A stretch of DNA of 56,729 nt from Nocardiopsis sp. JB363 (lineage in GTDB: Bacteria; Actinomycetota; Actinomycetes; Streptosporangiales; Streptosporangiaceae). The stretch covers positions 1-56,729 of the forward strand of contig NZ_FRFF01000106.1 of assembly GCF_900143625.1 (NCBI RefSeq). Reading direction: 5' to 3'. Under the pieces are notes generated by a model. The model did not search any database, was not told the origin of the DNA, and was given only the letters and a program-made list of their open reading frames with translations. Below, piece after piece: positions 37,942 through 46,556 of the stretch. Position numbers and translations under genes: made by a program. Positions within the stretch are counted from its first letter, which is position 1. The number at the start of each line of letters is the position of its first letter.

Positions 37942-38250
37942 ATGAACCCGGTCGCCCTCGTCATCTCGATCCGGGTGCTGCCCGGCCGACGCGACGCCTT
38001 CCTACGCGGGATCTCCCGCAACGCCGCCAACGCGCTCCGGCACGAACCCGGGTGTAGGAGGTTCGACGTGGTGGGCGACCCCACGGACGAGAACGCCTTC
38101 TGGGTGTACGAGGTGTTCGCCGACGAGGACGCTCTGGCCGCTCACCGGCGCACACCGCACTTCCTGCGCTGGCAACGGGAAAAGGCCGAGCTGGTCGTCC
38201 CGGACAGTCAGGTCGACCGGCTCGGCCCTCTCCTGGTCGGCGGGGCCTGA
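37942..38250 (+). CDS. Antibiotic biosynthesis monooxygenase (ABM) domain protein
   Basis: Small cytoplasmic protein of 102 residues with the dimeric ferredoxin-like ABM fold: N-terminal strand VALVISIRVLPGRRDAF, central EPGCRRFDVVGD, and FWVYEVFADEDALAAHRRTPHF. ABM proteins include quinone-forming monooxygenases, haem-degrading enzymes and many of unknown role, so the name does not prove a part in antibiotic synthesis. It is divergent from the MGT leader, with only about 50 bases between. Confidence 0.85.
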   Translation: MNPVALVISIRVLPGRRDAFLRGISRNAANALRHEPGCRRFDVVGDPTDENAFWVYEVFADEDALAAHRRTPHFLRWQREKAELVVPDSQVDRLGPLLVGGA

Positions 38251-38263
38251 CCCAGGGCTACCG

Positions 38264-39118
38264 TTACCGGGGGTCCGTGTCCTCCGGCGAGCCCTTGGGC
38301 GCGCGGTGCTTGCCCACACGCGAGGCGCCGTCCTCGTCCCCGTACACGGAGGCGTCGGTGGCGCCCGCCGGGCTCGGGTCGCCCTCGTAACCGTCGCGGT
38401 AGCCGTCAGAATAACCGTCGTCGAAGGCGTTGACGTCCCGGTCGTCCCCCTCGGCGTAGAAACCGTCGAGCAGGTCCCCGCCCTCGGTGTCCGCGGCGTG
38501 CCGCGCCTCGACGGTCTCACTCCCGGCGCTCTCCGTCTCGTCCTCACCGGACGAAGCGACCGCGTCGGCCGCGCCCCTGAGCCGGAAGCCCGCGATCACC
38601 AGGGCGATTCCGAACACGATCGCGTAGACACCGACCACGGCGACCATCGCCATCGCGCCCAGTCCCGGCCACAGCCACAGCAGCAGACCGAAGATCACCG
38701 ACAGGGCTCCGGCGAAGATCAGCAGCCACTCGGAGGTGAGATGCGCGCGCAGACGGACGGCGGTGACGATCTCCGCGACACCCGTGACGACCGCCCAGGC
38801 GCCGATGACGAAGACCAACGCGACCACGGCGACCATCGGCCAGATCAGGGCGGCCGCCCCCAGCAGGATGCCGAGCACCGACTGGATCACCAGCGGCAGG
38901 CGGGTACCGGAGGCCGCCCGAAAGGCGGCGAACGCCAGCACGATACCGTCCACCAGCGCGAAGGCACCGAAGACGAACGCCAGGGCCACCGTGGTGACCC
39001 CGGGCCAGAAGAGCGCCACCAGACCGAAGAGCACGGCGGCGACACCGCGAACGACCACGACCCACCAGCTCCGGCTCAACTCACCGAGCATGTCACCGGC
39101 CAACGCGTACCGGACCAT
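38264..39118 (-). CDS. HdeD-family (DUF308) membrane protein
   Basis: Protein of 284 residues with six hydrophobic helices in three similar pairs between about residues 20 and 180, the DUF308/HdeD pattern (repeated FGLVALFWPGVTT, LGAAALIWPMVAV and FGLLLWLWPGLGA). The C-terminal 100 residues are acidic and unstructured (YSDGYRDGYEGDP). HdeD is linked to acid stress in E. coli, but the actinobacterial members are uncharacterised. I chose ATG 39118; upstream in-frame codons to 39262 are unlikely coding. Confidence 0.85.
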   Translation of the reverse strand: MVRYALAGDMLGELSRSWWVVVVRGVAAVLFGLVALFWPGVTTVALAFVFGAFALVDGIVLAFAAFRAASGTRLPLVIQSVLGILLGAAALIWPMVAVVALVFVIGAWAVVTGVAEIVTAVRLRAHLTSEWLLIFAGALSVIFGLLLWLWPGLGAMAMVAVVGVYAIVFGIALVIAGFRLRGAADAVASSGEDETESAGSETVEARHAADTEGGDLLDGFYAEGDDRDVNAFDDGYSDGYRDGYEGDPSPAGATDASVYGDEDGASRVGKHRAPKGSPEDTDPR

Positions 39119-39269
39119 AGCCTGGCCCCCTCCCTCGCGCGGCCTCCTTCCGCAGGAGGCCGCTTCGTTGCCACTTCTCTCAACGTCGCACACCGATGAC
39201 AGAAGGTACGCAAAGTACGGGGAAAGGGAGGTTCTACTCCGTGCCTTCTTCGTGGTGCGCACACGAGAA

Positions 39270-39300
39270 CGCCCGCCCTCGTCGGTGACGTGGGCGGGCG
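39270..39300 (-). terminator. Terminator after gltA
   Basis: CGCCCGCC at 39270-39277 pairs with GGCGGGCG at 39293-39300, 25 bases after the gltA stop on the minus strand, followed by GTTCT in that direction. Confidence 0.8.
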
Positions 39301-39324
39301 GTCGGATGCGCTCTCGGGCGGGTG

Positions 39325-40611
39325 TTACCCCTGACCCGGGTAGCGGCGCTCGGTGGAGCCGATGTAGTGCTGACGCGGGCGCGCGATCCGGAAGGCCGGG
39401 TCGTGCAGCTGCTCGCGGTAGTGGGCGATCCAGCCGGGCAGACGGCCGAGGGCGAACAACACGGTGAACATGTTGGTCGGGAAGCCCATGGTGCGGTAGA
39501 TGACGCCGGTGTAGAAGTCGACGTTCGGGTACAGCTTGCGCTCGGTGAAGTACGAGTCCTGGAGCGCGGCGGCCTCAAGCTTGAGGGCGAGCGCGAAGAG
39601 CTCGTCCGGGCTGTCGTGCTGGTCGAGGATCTGGCTGGCCAGAACCTTGATCTCCTTGCTGCGCGGGTCGAAGTTCTTGTAGACCCGGTGCCCGAAGCCC
39701 ATGAGACGCATCTCGCGGGCCTTGACCTTCTCCAGGAAGTCCTCGATGGAGATACCCGAGTCGCGGATCTCCTCCAGCATCTCCAGCACGGCCTGGTTGG
39801 CGCCGCCGTGGGACGGGCCGGACAGGGCGTTGATACCGGAGGCGACGCTGGCGAAGATGTCGGCTTTGGAGGAACCGACCACGCGCACGGTGGCGGTGGA
39901 ACAGTTCAGTTCGTGGTCGGCGTGCAGCACCAGCAGCATGCCGACGGCCTTGTTGAACAGGTCGCCCAGGTCACCGGTGGGGGCCTTGTCCCCGAAGGTC
40001 ATCCGGATGAAGTTGTCGACGTAGTCGAGCGAGTCGTCCGGGGCGATCGGGCTCTCACCGATCGAGTTGCGGTAGATGCGGGCCGCGATCGTCGGCAGCT
40101 TGGCCATCAGCCGGATCGTGGCGAGCTCTACCTGGTCCTCGTCCTCGGGGTCCGCGCTGTCCTCGTAGTACGCGGCGAGGGTGTTCACGGCGCTGGAGAT
40201 CAGCGCCATGGGGTGGCCGTTGCGGGGCATCGCGTCGATGAGCGTGCCCATGTCGGCCGGGATGTCGGCGTTGTCGCGCAGCTTGTCGGAGAACTCCTTG
40301 AGCTTGCCGGGGTCCGGCAGCTCCCCGTAGATCACGAGGTAGGCGGTCTCCAGGAAGGTGCTGTGAACGGCGAGGTCCTCGATCGGGTACCCGCGGTAAC
40401 GCAGGATCCCGGCGGCCCCGTCGATGTAGGTGATCTTCGAGCTACACGAAGCGGTGTTGCCGAACCCGGGGTCCAGGGTCGTCATACCGGTCGACCCCAG
40501 CAGGGTCTTCAGCTCGATGGTGCTCTCACCCTCGGTACCGGTGAAAACCGGCAGCTTCAGCACGCCGCCCTCGTAGTGGAGCTCCACCGTGCGCTCTTTG
40601 TCATCGCTCAT
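39325..40611 (-). CDS. gltA: Citrate synthase
   Basis: Hexameric-type citrate synthase of 428 residues, the entry enzyme of the TCA cycle. Catalytic His268 in GPSHGGANQ, His308 in MGFGHRVYK and Asp365 in NVDFYTG are present. It is about 50 residues longer than the PrpC at 2.7 kb, with the N-terminal beta-domain typical of housekeeping enzymes. Start at 40611 with AAAGG upstream; an ATG at 40623 is also in frame. A long intergenic leader lies upstream with a TATGAT -10 at 40733-40738. It is monocistronic. Confidence 0.95.
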   Translation of the reverse strand: MSDDKERTVELHYEGGVLKLPVFTGTEGESTIELKTLLGSTGMTTLDPGFGNTASCSSKITYIDGAAGILRYRGYPIEDLAVHSTFLETAYLVIYGELPDPGKLKEFSDKLRDNADIPADMGTLIDAMPRNGHPMALISSAVNTLAAYYEDSADPEDEDQVELATIRLMAKLPTIAARIYRNSIGESPIAPDDSLDYVDNFIRMTFGDKAPTGDLGDLFNKAVGMLLVLHADHELNCSTATVRVVGSSKADIFASVASGINALSGPSHGGANQAVLEMLEEIRDSGISIEDFLEKVKAREMRLMGFGHRVYKNFDPRSKEIKVLASQILDQHDSPDELFALALKLEAAALQDSYFTERKLYPNVDFYTGVIYRTMGFPTNMFTVLFALGRLPGWIAHYREQLHDPAFRIARPRQHYIGSTERRYPGQG

Positions 40612-41385
40612 GCCCGAGGTCAACCTTTCCAGGCGGGGGATACGTGAGGTGCGTCGGAACGCAGGGCGATCCGCCGCCGCGTTCTTGATTCACTCGTTAT
40701 TGTTCTGTTTTGTTAAACGACAGTTAAGCAAAATCATATAAGTTTCACCGATTCACGAACAGGTGACATCCAACACATACCCACACGTGATCAGAATTAT
40801 CGCAGAGTGAATATTTACAGACTTTGCCGACTGTCGATAACAGCGTGATCGCCCTGAGACCTTCTCGGGGACGGCGGGGTTCTCCCACCCGTCTTCCGCG
40901 GGTCTCCTGGACAGGTCCCCTGGGCACCCCGAAACCCACCCGAACCAGCCCCGGCAGGGATGCCCTTCACAGATCCAGACAAACCCGAACAGAACTCGGT
41001 GCGGCCAGGTGTTCGAACGCGCCCTAGCGGCCTGAGATCAGGGTACCTTCGCCCTGATCACAAGGCTTGACGCGGGGTACCTCCGGCTCGGTGATCTTGG
41101 ACTCTGACACCCGTCCCGGTGGCGCCGACCACCCTCCAGGACCACTGTCCCTACCCCTCAACGGGTCGGAGTATGTGCCCCGGACACGAGACTTCACAGC
41201 CACCCCGCGGCACCCGCTCACCACCGGGGCGAACGCCCCTCGGAGAACCCACCGAGGGCCCGAAAGGGAAAGCCGCTGGAACCGGAACACGGGACCGAAG
41301 CACACAAAGGGTCACCGATATTAACCCGGGGTAAACGAGGCGAACGCTCTTTGTGAAAAAGCGGCTTCACGTCGGGAAGCACGCC
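40612..41385. other. 774-base intergenic region between gltA and prfC
   Basis: I see no convincing gene. The gltA-proximal part (about 40680-40830) is AT-rich and contains a minus-strand TATGAT (40738-40733), the probable gltA -10, giving a leader of over 100 bases. GATCAGGG at 41036-41043 pairs perfectly with CCCTGATC at 41052-41059, a hairpin of unknown role. GTGAA/TTCAC at 41353-41370, with an A-run, may end prfC transcription. A 93-codon open frame at 41024-41305 on the minus strand has no family features and was left out. Confidence 0.5.
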
Positions 41386-43008
41386 CTAACCCTCGTCGAC
41401 GCCGCCCGCGAGCAAGGGCTCCATCAACAGCGACGGGTGGTCACGCTCGATGACCCGCAACCGCCACTTGTTGTGCACCAGTACCAAGAGCTCGCCGTCA
41501 TTGCGACGACGCAGCACCTCCGCCCCCGACAGCGCGTGCAGGGTCGGTCCGGACTCGGCGTCGGTACGTCGGGCCACCGAGTACTCCAACGGCGAGGTGT
41601 CGATGGGGCTGCGGAACTCCTGTTCCATGCGGTGCCTGACCACGTCGAACTGGAGCGGACCCACCGCCGCCAGCACCGGGGCCTGCTCACCGCGCACGTC
41701 CGAGGTGAGCACCTGCACCACACCCTCGGCGTCGAGCTGGGCGATCCCCCGCTGGAACTGCTTGTACTTGCCCGCGTCCAAGGCCCGCGCCACCACGAAG
41801 TGCTCCGGCGCGAAGCTGGGGATCGGCGGGTAGGACACCTTGGGGCCGTCGTAGAGGGTGTCCCCCACCGCCAACGCCTGGGCGTTGACCAGGGCGATCA
41901 CGTCACCCGGAAAGGCGGTGTCGATGGTGGAACGGTCCGAACCGAAGACCGCCTGGGTGTACTTGGTGGCGAAGGGACGGCCCGTGGCCGCGTGGGTGAG
42001 CACCATGCCCCGGTCGAACCGGCCCGAACTGACCCGAACGAACGCCATCCGGTCCCGGTGGTTCTTGTCCATGTTGGCCTGCATCTTGAAGACCTGACCG
42101 GAGAAGGGTCGCTCCACCGGGCGGGGTCGCTCCTTGTCGTCGACCTTGGCCGACGGTGCCGGGCCCAGACCCACGACCGCTTCCAGCAACTGGCCGACCC
42201 CGAAGTTGGACAGCGCCGCGCCGAACAGCACCGGGGAGGACTCACCCGCCATGAAGGACTCGTGGTCGAAGTCGGCGCCCAGCGCCTCCAACAACTCGAT
42301 CTCCTCCTTGGCCTGCACCCAGGCGTCCTGCTCGATCTCGGCGGCCCGGTCGTCGTCCAGGACCTCCTCGATCGCCTTCTTGGCGCCGCCGGGGGTCCGG
42401 GTCATCTTGGTGTAGATACCCGAGGCGCGGTCGATCAGGCCGCGGAAGTCACCGGCGATGCCGACCGGCCAGTTCAACGGGGTGGGGCGCAGGCCGATGC
42501 GCTGCTCGATCTCGTCGAGGAGTTCGAGGGGTTCGCGACCGGGGCGGTCCCACTTGTTGACGAACGTGAGGACCGGCATCTTGCGGGCACGGCACACGTC
42601 GAAGAGTTTGAGGGTCTGCGGCTCCAGGCCCTTGGCCGAGTCCAGCAGCATGATGGCGCAGTCGACGGCGGAGAGCACCCGGTAGGTGTCCTCGGAGAAG
42701 TCGGCGTGGCCGGGGGTGTCCACCAGGTTGAGGACATGGTCCTTGTAGTCGATGCGCAGTGCGGCCGAGGTGATGGAGATCCCGCGGTCCTGCTCCATCG
42801 CCATCCAGTCGGAGGTGACGCCCTTGCGGTCGCCCTTGCCGTGCACCGCGCCGGCGGAGGAGATGGCCGCGGCGTGCAGGGCCAAGGCCTCGGTGGTCGT
42901 CGACTTACCGGCGTCGGGGTGGGAGATGACCGCGAAGGTCCGTCGTCGCTCCGCCTCGTGTGCGACCTCGGACCCCTGTTTGTCCGTGCCCGCCGTGTCC
43001 ACGCTCAT
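41386..43008 (-). CDS. prfC: Peptide chain release factor 3
   Basis: Translational GTPase of 540 residues that removes RF1 and RF2 from the ribosome after peptide release. G1 is SHPDAGKST (29-37), G3 is DTPGHADFS and G4 is NKWD. The C-terminal FDVVRHRMEQEF block is typical of RF3 and separates it from EF-G and tetracycline-protection proteins. Start at 43008 (MSVDTAGTD). A further in-frame extension to 43344 is Arg/Pro-rich and non-coding in style. It stands alone, downstream of a TetR gene in the same orientation. Confidence 0.94.
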   Translation of the reverse strand: MSVDTAGTDKQGSEVAHEAERRRTFAVISHPDAGKSTTTEALALHAAAISSAGAVHGKGDRKGVTSDWMAMEQDRGISITSAALRIDYKDHVLNLVDTPGHADFSEDTYRVLSAVDCAIMLLDSAKGLEPQTLKLFDVCRARKMPVLTFVNKWDRPGREPLELLDEIEQRIGLRPTPLNWPVGIAGDFRGLIDRASGIYTKMTRTPGGAKKAIEEVLDDDRAAEIEQDAWVQAKEEIELLEALGADFDHESFMAGESSPVLFGAALSNFGVGQLLEAVVGLGPAPSAKVDDKERPRPVERPFSGQVFKMQANMDKNHRDRMAFVRVSSGRFDRGMVLTHAATGRPFATKYTQAVFGSDRSTIDTAFPGDVIALVNAQALAVGDTLYDGPKVSYPPIPSFAPEHFVVARALDAGKYKQFQRGIAQLDAEGVVQVLTSDVRGEQAPVLAAVGPLQFDVVRHRMEQEFRSPIDTSPLEYSVARRTDAESGPTLHALSGAEVLRRRNDGELLVLVHNKWRLRVIERDHPSLLMEPLLAGGVDEG

Positions 43009-43148
43009 TCCCGTCGTCGCCTCGCCTCGTGTGATCTCCCGTTTTTCGGCCCCATACAGCCTATGCCCGCGTGGGCCGTGCCGGAGACAGCGGCCGAAGA
43101 GCGTATACGCCGCCTGACACCGCCCCCGGCCGGCACTCGACACGGTTC

Positions 43149-43856
43149 CTACCGGCGGTCCCGAACCGTCTCCGCCACGCGGCGCGAGAGTTCGTCGGGG
43201 TCGGTGTCCCCCGGGTAGACGGCCACCACGATCCGGTCCCGCCCGACTCTCGTGGGCCGGCCGGGCACGGGTTCGTCCGGCACGCCGAAGAGGGGAGCGG
43301 CCAGGGCACGGACCCGTTCCATGGCCTCGTCGAACCGCCGCCACACACCATCGTCGTCGGGGTCGCGGAGCCAGCCGCGCAGGACGTGGTTGTGCGCGGC
43401 GATGACGGCGGAGGCCACCACCTCCACCTCCAGTGAAGGGCGCCCGCCCCCGGCGGCTTCGGCCATGTGGCGGCTGAAGGCCGCCTGGTAGCGGGCGGTC
43501 ATGGCGACCTCCCGGTCGCGCAGCCGCGAGTGGGCGCGCACCAACCGGTAGCGGGGCACGGTGATCTCGGGGTCGCGCACGTACCCCTGGAAGACCAGAC
43601 GGGCGGCGGCCAGCACCGAGTCCGTCGGCGATTCCGGAGAGGCCTCCATGTAGCGGACCACGGTCTCGAACAGTTCGTCGTGTTCAGCGAAGAGGACGTC
43701 CTCCTTGGAGCCGAAGCGGCGGAAGAGACTGCGTCGGCTCACCCCGGTCACCTCGGCGATCCCCGCCATCGTGGTGGCGTCGTAACCGGCGTCGGTGAAC
43801 AGGCGTACCGCCGCCAGCACCACCGCCCGGGTCCCGCCACCATTGCGTTCGGCCAT
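43149..43856 (-). CDS. TetR-family regulator of the divergent acyl-CoA dehydrogenase
   Basis: Regulator of 235 residues. The N-terminal TetR DNA-binding domain covers about 8-58 (YDATTMAGIAEVTGVSRRS then LFRRFGSKEDV). The C-terminal domain is unassigned. A GGAGGAGAC ribosome site precedes the ATG. It is divergent from an acyl-CoA dehydrogenase gene, and three palindromes lie between them, so it very probably represses that gene and itself. An acyl-CoA ligand is a reasonable inference. Confidence 0.9.
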   Translation of the reverse strand: MAERNGGGTRAVVLAAVRLFTDAGYDATTMAGIAEVTGVSRRSLFRRFGSKEDVLFAEHDELFETVVRYMEASPESPTDSVLAAARLVFQGYVRDPEITVPRYRLVRAHSRLRDREVAMTARYQAAFSRHMAEAAGGGRPSLEVEVVASAVIAAHNHVLRGWLRDPDDDGVWRRFDEAMERVRALAAPLFGVPDEPVPGRPTRVGRDRIVVAVYPGDTDPDELSRRVAETVRDRR

Positions 43857-43938
43857 CGTCCGTCTCCTCCCCGCCGAGGACGACCCTTGCCGTGGGTCGA
43901 CGACGGTCGGTGTACTTCATCGCCTCTACCCTCTAGTC

Positions 43939-43986
43939 TGGCACTGAATGCCATACATCGGCACCTAGTGCCACAGCACTAGTGCC
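43939..43986. promoter_or_regulatory. Three palindromic operators (TGGCACTAGTGCCA-like)
   Basis: Three related dyads are packed in 48 bases: TGGCACTGAATGCCA (43939-43953), GGCACCTAGTGCC (43960-43972) and GCACTAGTGC (43976-43985, perfect). Together they suggest a consensus TGGCACTAGTGCCA. They lie between a TetR gene and an acyl-CoA dehydrogenase gene and end eight bases before the latter's ribosome site. Confidence 0.85.
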
Positions 43987-44003
43987 ATACACCGGGGAAG
44001 AAC

Positions 44004-45158
44004 ATGAGCGACTTCGACCTGTTCAAGACCAGCGAGGAGCACGAGGAGCTGCGCGAGGCGGTGCGCTCCGTCGCCGAGGACAAGATCGCGCCGCACGCCG
44101 CCGAGGTGGACGAGAAGTCGGCCTTCCCTCAGGACGCCCTCGACGCCCTGACCGCGACGGACTTCCACGCCGCGCACATCTCCGAGGACTACGAGGGCAT
44201 GGGCGCCGACGCGCTGGCGACCTGCATCATCATCGAGGAGGTCGCCCGAGTGTGCGCCTCCTCCTCGCTGATCCCCGCGGTGAACAAGCTCGGCACCATG
44301 CCGCTGATCCTGGGCGCTTCCGAAGACGTCAAGCGGCGCTATCTGACCCCCGTGGCCCGCGGCGAGGCGATGTTCTCCTACGGCCTGTCCGAGCGAGAGG
44401 CCGGTTCCGACACCGCCTCCATGCGCACCCAGGCCACCCCCAAGGGCGACGACTGGGTCCTCAACGGCCAGAAGTCGTGGATCACCAACGCCGGGGTGAG
44501 CGAGTACTACACAGTGCTCGCCGTCACCGACCCCGAGGGCAAGCGCGGCAGCAACATCTCCGCGTTCGTCGTGCACGCCGACGACGCCGGTTTCTCCCTG
44601 GGCGAGCCCGAGCGCAAGCTCGGCATCAAGGGCTCCCCCACCCGCGAGCTGTTCTTCGACGACATGCTCATCCCCGGTGACCGCATCATCGGCGCGCCGG
44701 GCGAGGGCCTCAAGATCGCGCTGCGCACCCTGGACCACACCCGCGTCACCATCGGCGCGCAGGCCGTCGGCATCGCCCAGGGCGCCCTGGACCACGCCGT
44801 GGCCTACGTCAAGGAGCGCAAGCAGTTCGGCAAGTCCGTCGCCGACTTCCAGGGCATCCAGTTCATGCTGGCCGACATGGCCATGAAGCTGGAGACGGCC
44901 CGCCAGATGGTCTACGTGGCCGCCGCCAAGTCCGAGCGGGGCGACGAGGACCTGCCCTTCTACGGCGCGGCTGCCAAGTGCTACGCCTCCGACGCCGCCA
45001 TGGAGATCACCACCGACGCCGTGCAGCTGCTGGGCGGCGCCGGCTACGTGAAGGACTTCCCGCTGGAGCGCATGATGCGCGACGCCAAGATCACCCAGAT
45101 CTACGAGGGCACGAACCAGATCCAGCGCATGGTGATGGCCCGCCAGCTCCTGAAGTAG
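44004..45158 (+). CDS. Acyl-CoA dehydrogenase, short/medium-chain type
   Basis: FAD enzyme of 384 residues. Signatures are GLSEREAGSDTASM, the catalytic-region sequence LGGAGYVKDFPLERMMRD and the C-terminal QIYEGTNQIQRMVMAR. It is the type acting on butyryl-CoA or other short-chain acyl-CoAs in fatty-acid breakdown; exact substrate uncertain. GGGGAAG lies at 43994-44000 before the ATG. It is under the three operators shared with the divergent TetR gene. A strong bidirectional terminator follows. Confidence 0.93.
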   Translation: MSDFDLFKTSEEHEELREAVRSVAEDKIAPHAAEVDEKSAFPQDALDALTATDFHAAHISEDYEGMGADALATCIIIEEVARVCASSSLIPAVNKLGTMPLILGASEDVKRRYLTPVARGEAMFSYGLSEREAGSDTASMRTQATPKGDDWVLNGQKSWITNAGVSEYYTVLAVTDPEGKRGSNISAFVVHADDAGFSLGEPERKLGIKGSPTRELFFDDMLIPGDRIIGAPGEGLKIALRTLDHTRVTIGAQAVGIAQGALDHAVAYVKERKQFGKSVADFQGIQFMLADMAMKLETARQMVYVAAAKSERGDEDLPFYGAAAKCYASDAAMEITTDAVQLLGGAGYVKDFPLERMMRDAKITQIYEGTNQIQRMVMARQLLK

Positions 45159-45176
45159 GCAGGACCCGGACCCTCA

Positions 45177-45206
45177 GAGCCCCGGACGGCCGACCGTCCG
45201 GGGCTC
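45177..45206. terminator. Strong bidirectional terminator
   Basis: GAGCCCCGGACGG at 45177-45189 pairs perfectly over 13 bases with CCGTCCGGGGCTC at 45194-45206, four-base loop, between convergent genes. Confidence 0.95.
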
Positions 45207-45222
45207 CGTCATCTCCGAGACA

Positions 45223-46038
45223 CTAATGGACCGCCTCGCGGACGAACTTGGCCATGGGGACGGGGTCGCGGCCCAGGGCCCGACGGACGTCCTCGGTGAC
45301 CTTGGCGGCCCGGCCGTCGGCGATGGCGCGGAAGCGCTCGTTGAGGGTGTCCACGTACCGATCCGACCAGCCCGTGTTCGTCGCGCGGAAGTAGAAGCCC
45401 GCCTCGTCGACCTTCTTGTACCGCCACACCGGGCTCTCGGTTCCCTTCGTCCCCCTCACCACCTCGCGGAAGGTGACCGGGGCGGGGCCGGTGAGCGTGT
45501 ACTCGCGCTGGTGGTGCGCGTCGTCGGTGAGGGCGGCCACGATGGTGTGGGCGACGTCCCGGGCGTCCACGAAGCTCACCGCGCAACGCTTGGACACCGG
45601 CAGTTCCAGCCGGCCGTTACGAGAGCGTGCCAGACGGGCGAACACGCCCTCGGTGAAGTCCTGGTCCAGCCAGTTGGGACGCACGATGGTCCAGCGGCCG
45701 AACAGTTCGCGGACCTTGGCCTCCAGGCGACGCTGCTCGGAGTCGGGTGGGCCGTCCTCCGCACCCATCGCGGTGACCAGGACCGCGGTGCCCACTCCCG
45801 ATTCGGACGCCTGTTGCAGGAAGGCCTCCGCCCGCTCGCTCAACCCACTGGCCATGGGTACGGACACGAACAGGCTCTCCACGCCCTCCAGCGCCGGTTT
45901 CCAGCTGCTGGTGTCCGTCCAGTCCAGACGGACCTCCCCGCCCCTGGAGGCTCCCGCGGCAGGTAGGCCGCGTCTGCGAAGCTCGGTCAGGACACGTCGG
46001 CCCACCTGTCCGGTGGCTCCGGTGACCAAAGTGCTCAT
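45223..46038 (-). CDS. NmrA-like NAD(P)-binding protein
   Basis: Rossmann-fold protein of 271 residues of the atypical SDR/NmrA group. The N-terminal TLVTGATGQVGRRVL binds NAD(P), and IVRPNWLDQDF near 120-130 and FVDARDVAHTIVAALTD are typical. No YxxxK catalytic pair is seen, so it may be a redox sensor, a quinone reductase or an isoflavone-reductase-like enzyme. I chose ATG 46038 with GGGAGAA upstream. It is convergent with the acyl-CoA dehydrogenase. Confidence 0.87.
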   Translation of the reverse strand: MSTLVTGATGQVGRRVLTELRRRGLPAAGASRGGEVRLDWTDTSSWKPALEGVESLFVSVPMASGLSERAEAFLQQASESGVGTAVLVTAMGAEDGPPDSEQRRLEAKVRELFGRWTIVRPNWLDQDFTEGVFARLARSRNGRLELPVSKRCAVSFVDARDVAHTIVAALTDDAHHQREYTLTGPAPVTFREVVRGTKGTESPVWRYKKVDEAGFYFRATNTGWSDRYVDTLNERFRAIADGRAAKVTEDVRRALGRDPVPMAKFVREAVH

Positions 46039-46134
46039 CGGGTGTTCTCCCAGCTTCACGCGCGGGTGCTCCGCCTGCTGACGCTACCTAGTCACGCGCG
46101 TGAAACGGGCGTGAAACGGCGTGATCGGTGGGAT

Positions 46135-46377
46135 TCACGTGGTTCTTCGGGGCCGGGAGAGCGCTTCGGTCACCACGATCAGCAGGATCCCGCAGGCGGC
46201 CAGCCCCAGGTTGGCCAGGATCGCGTTCTCTTGGAGCCCGGGGACCCGTTCCACGACGAAGCGGTTGAACGCGTTGAGCACGATCCCCAGGATCGGTTGC
46301 GTCCAGAGGTGGTCGATCGCCCCGCTGATCCCCATGAGGGTGAGCAGGAAGCCCATGCCCTGTAGTGACTTGCGCAT
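46135..46377 (-). CDS. Small two-helix membrane protein
   Basis: Protein of 80 residues with two hydrophobic segments (about 8-24 and 52-70) and a charged tail. I do not recognise a family. The ATG is six bases after TAGGTT, an arrangement of leaderless actinobacterial transcripts, which supports it being real. It is 96 bases upstream of the NmrA-like gene on the same strand. Confidence 0.6.
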   Translation of the reverse strand: MRKSLQGMGFLLTLMGISGAIDHLWTQPILGIVLNAFNRFVVERVPGLQENAILANLGLAACGILLIVVTEALSRPRRTT

Positions 46378-46383
46378 GGTTCG

Positions 46384-46389
46384 AACCTA
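46384..46389 (-). promoter_or_regulatory. Leaderless-type -10 box
   Basis: TAGGTT on the minus strand, six bases upstream of the ATG of the small membrane protein. Confidence 0.5.
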
Positions 46390-46556
46390 GGAGAGGAGCC
46401 CTCGCCGATGGATCGGGCGCGGGGATGGGACCGGTGAACCAAGGTCTTCGCCTCGGCTCGGGGTCTTCGACCAAAGTAGCGTCCGGCCGGCCTTCGGTAC
46501 CGAGTCCGCTCGGCGGCGCCCCACCCGCGGTCGCGCGCTCGTAGACTCCGGAGGCG

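Noticed and set aside
41024..41305. 93-codon minus-strand open frame between gltA and prfC
   Set aside because: No ribosome site, no recognisable motif and odd amino-acid use; probably chance.
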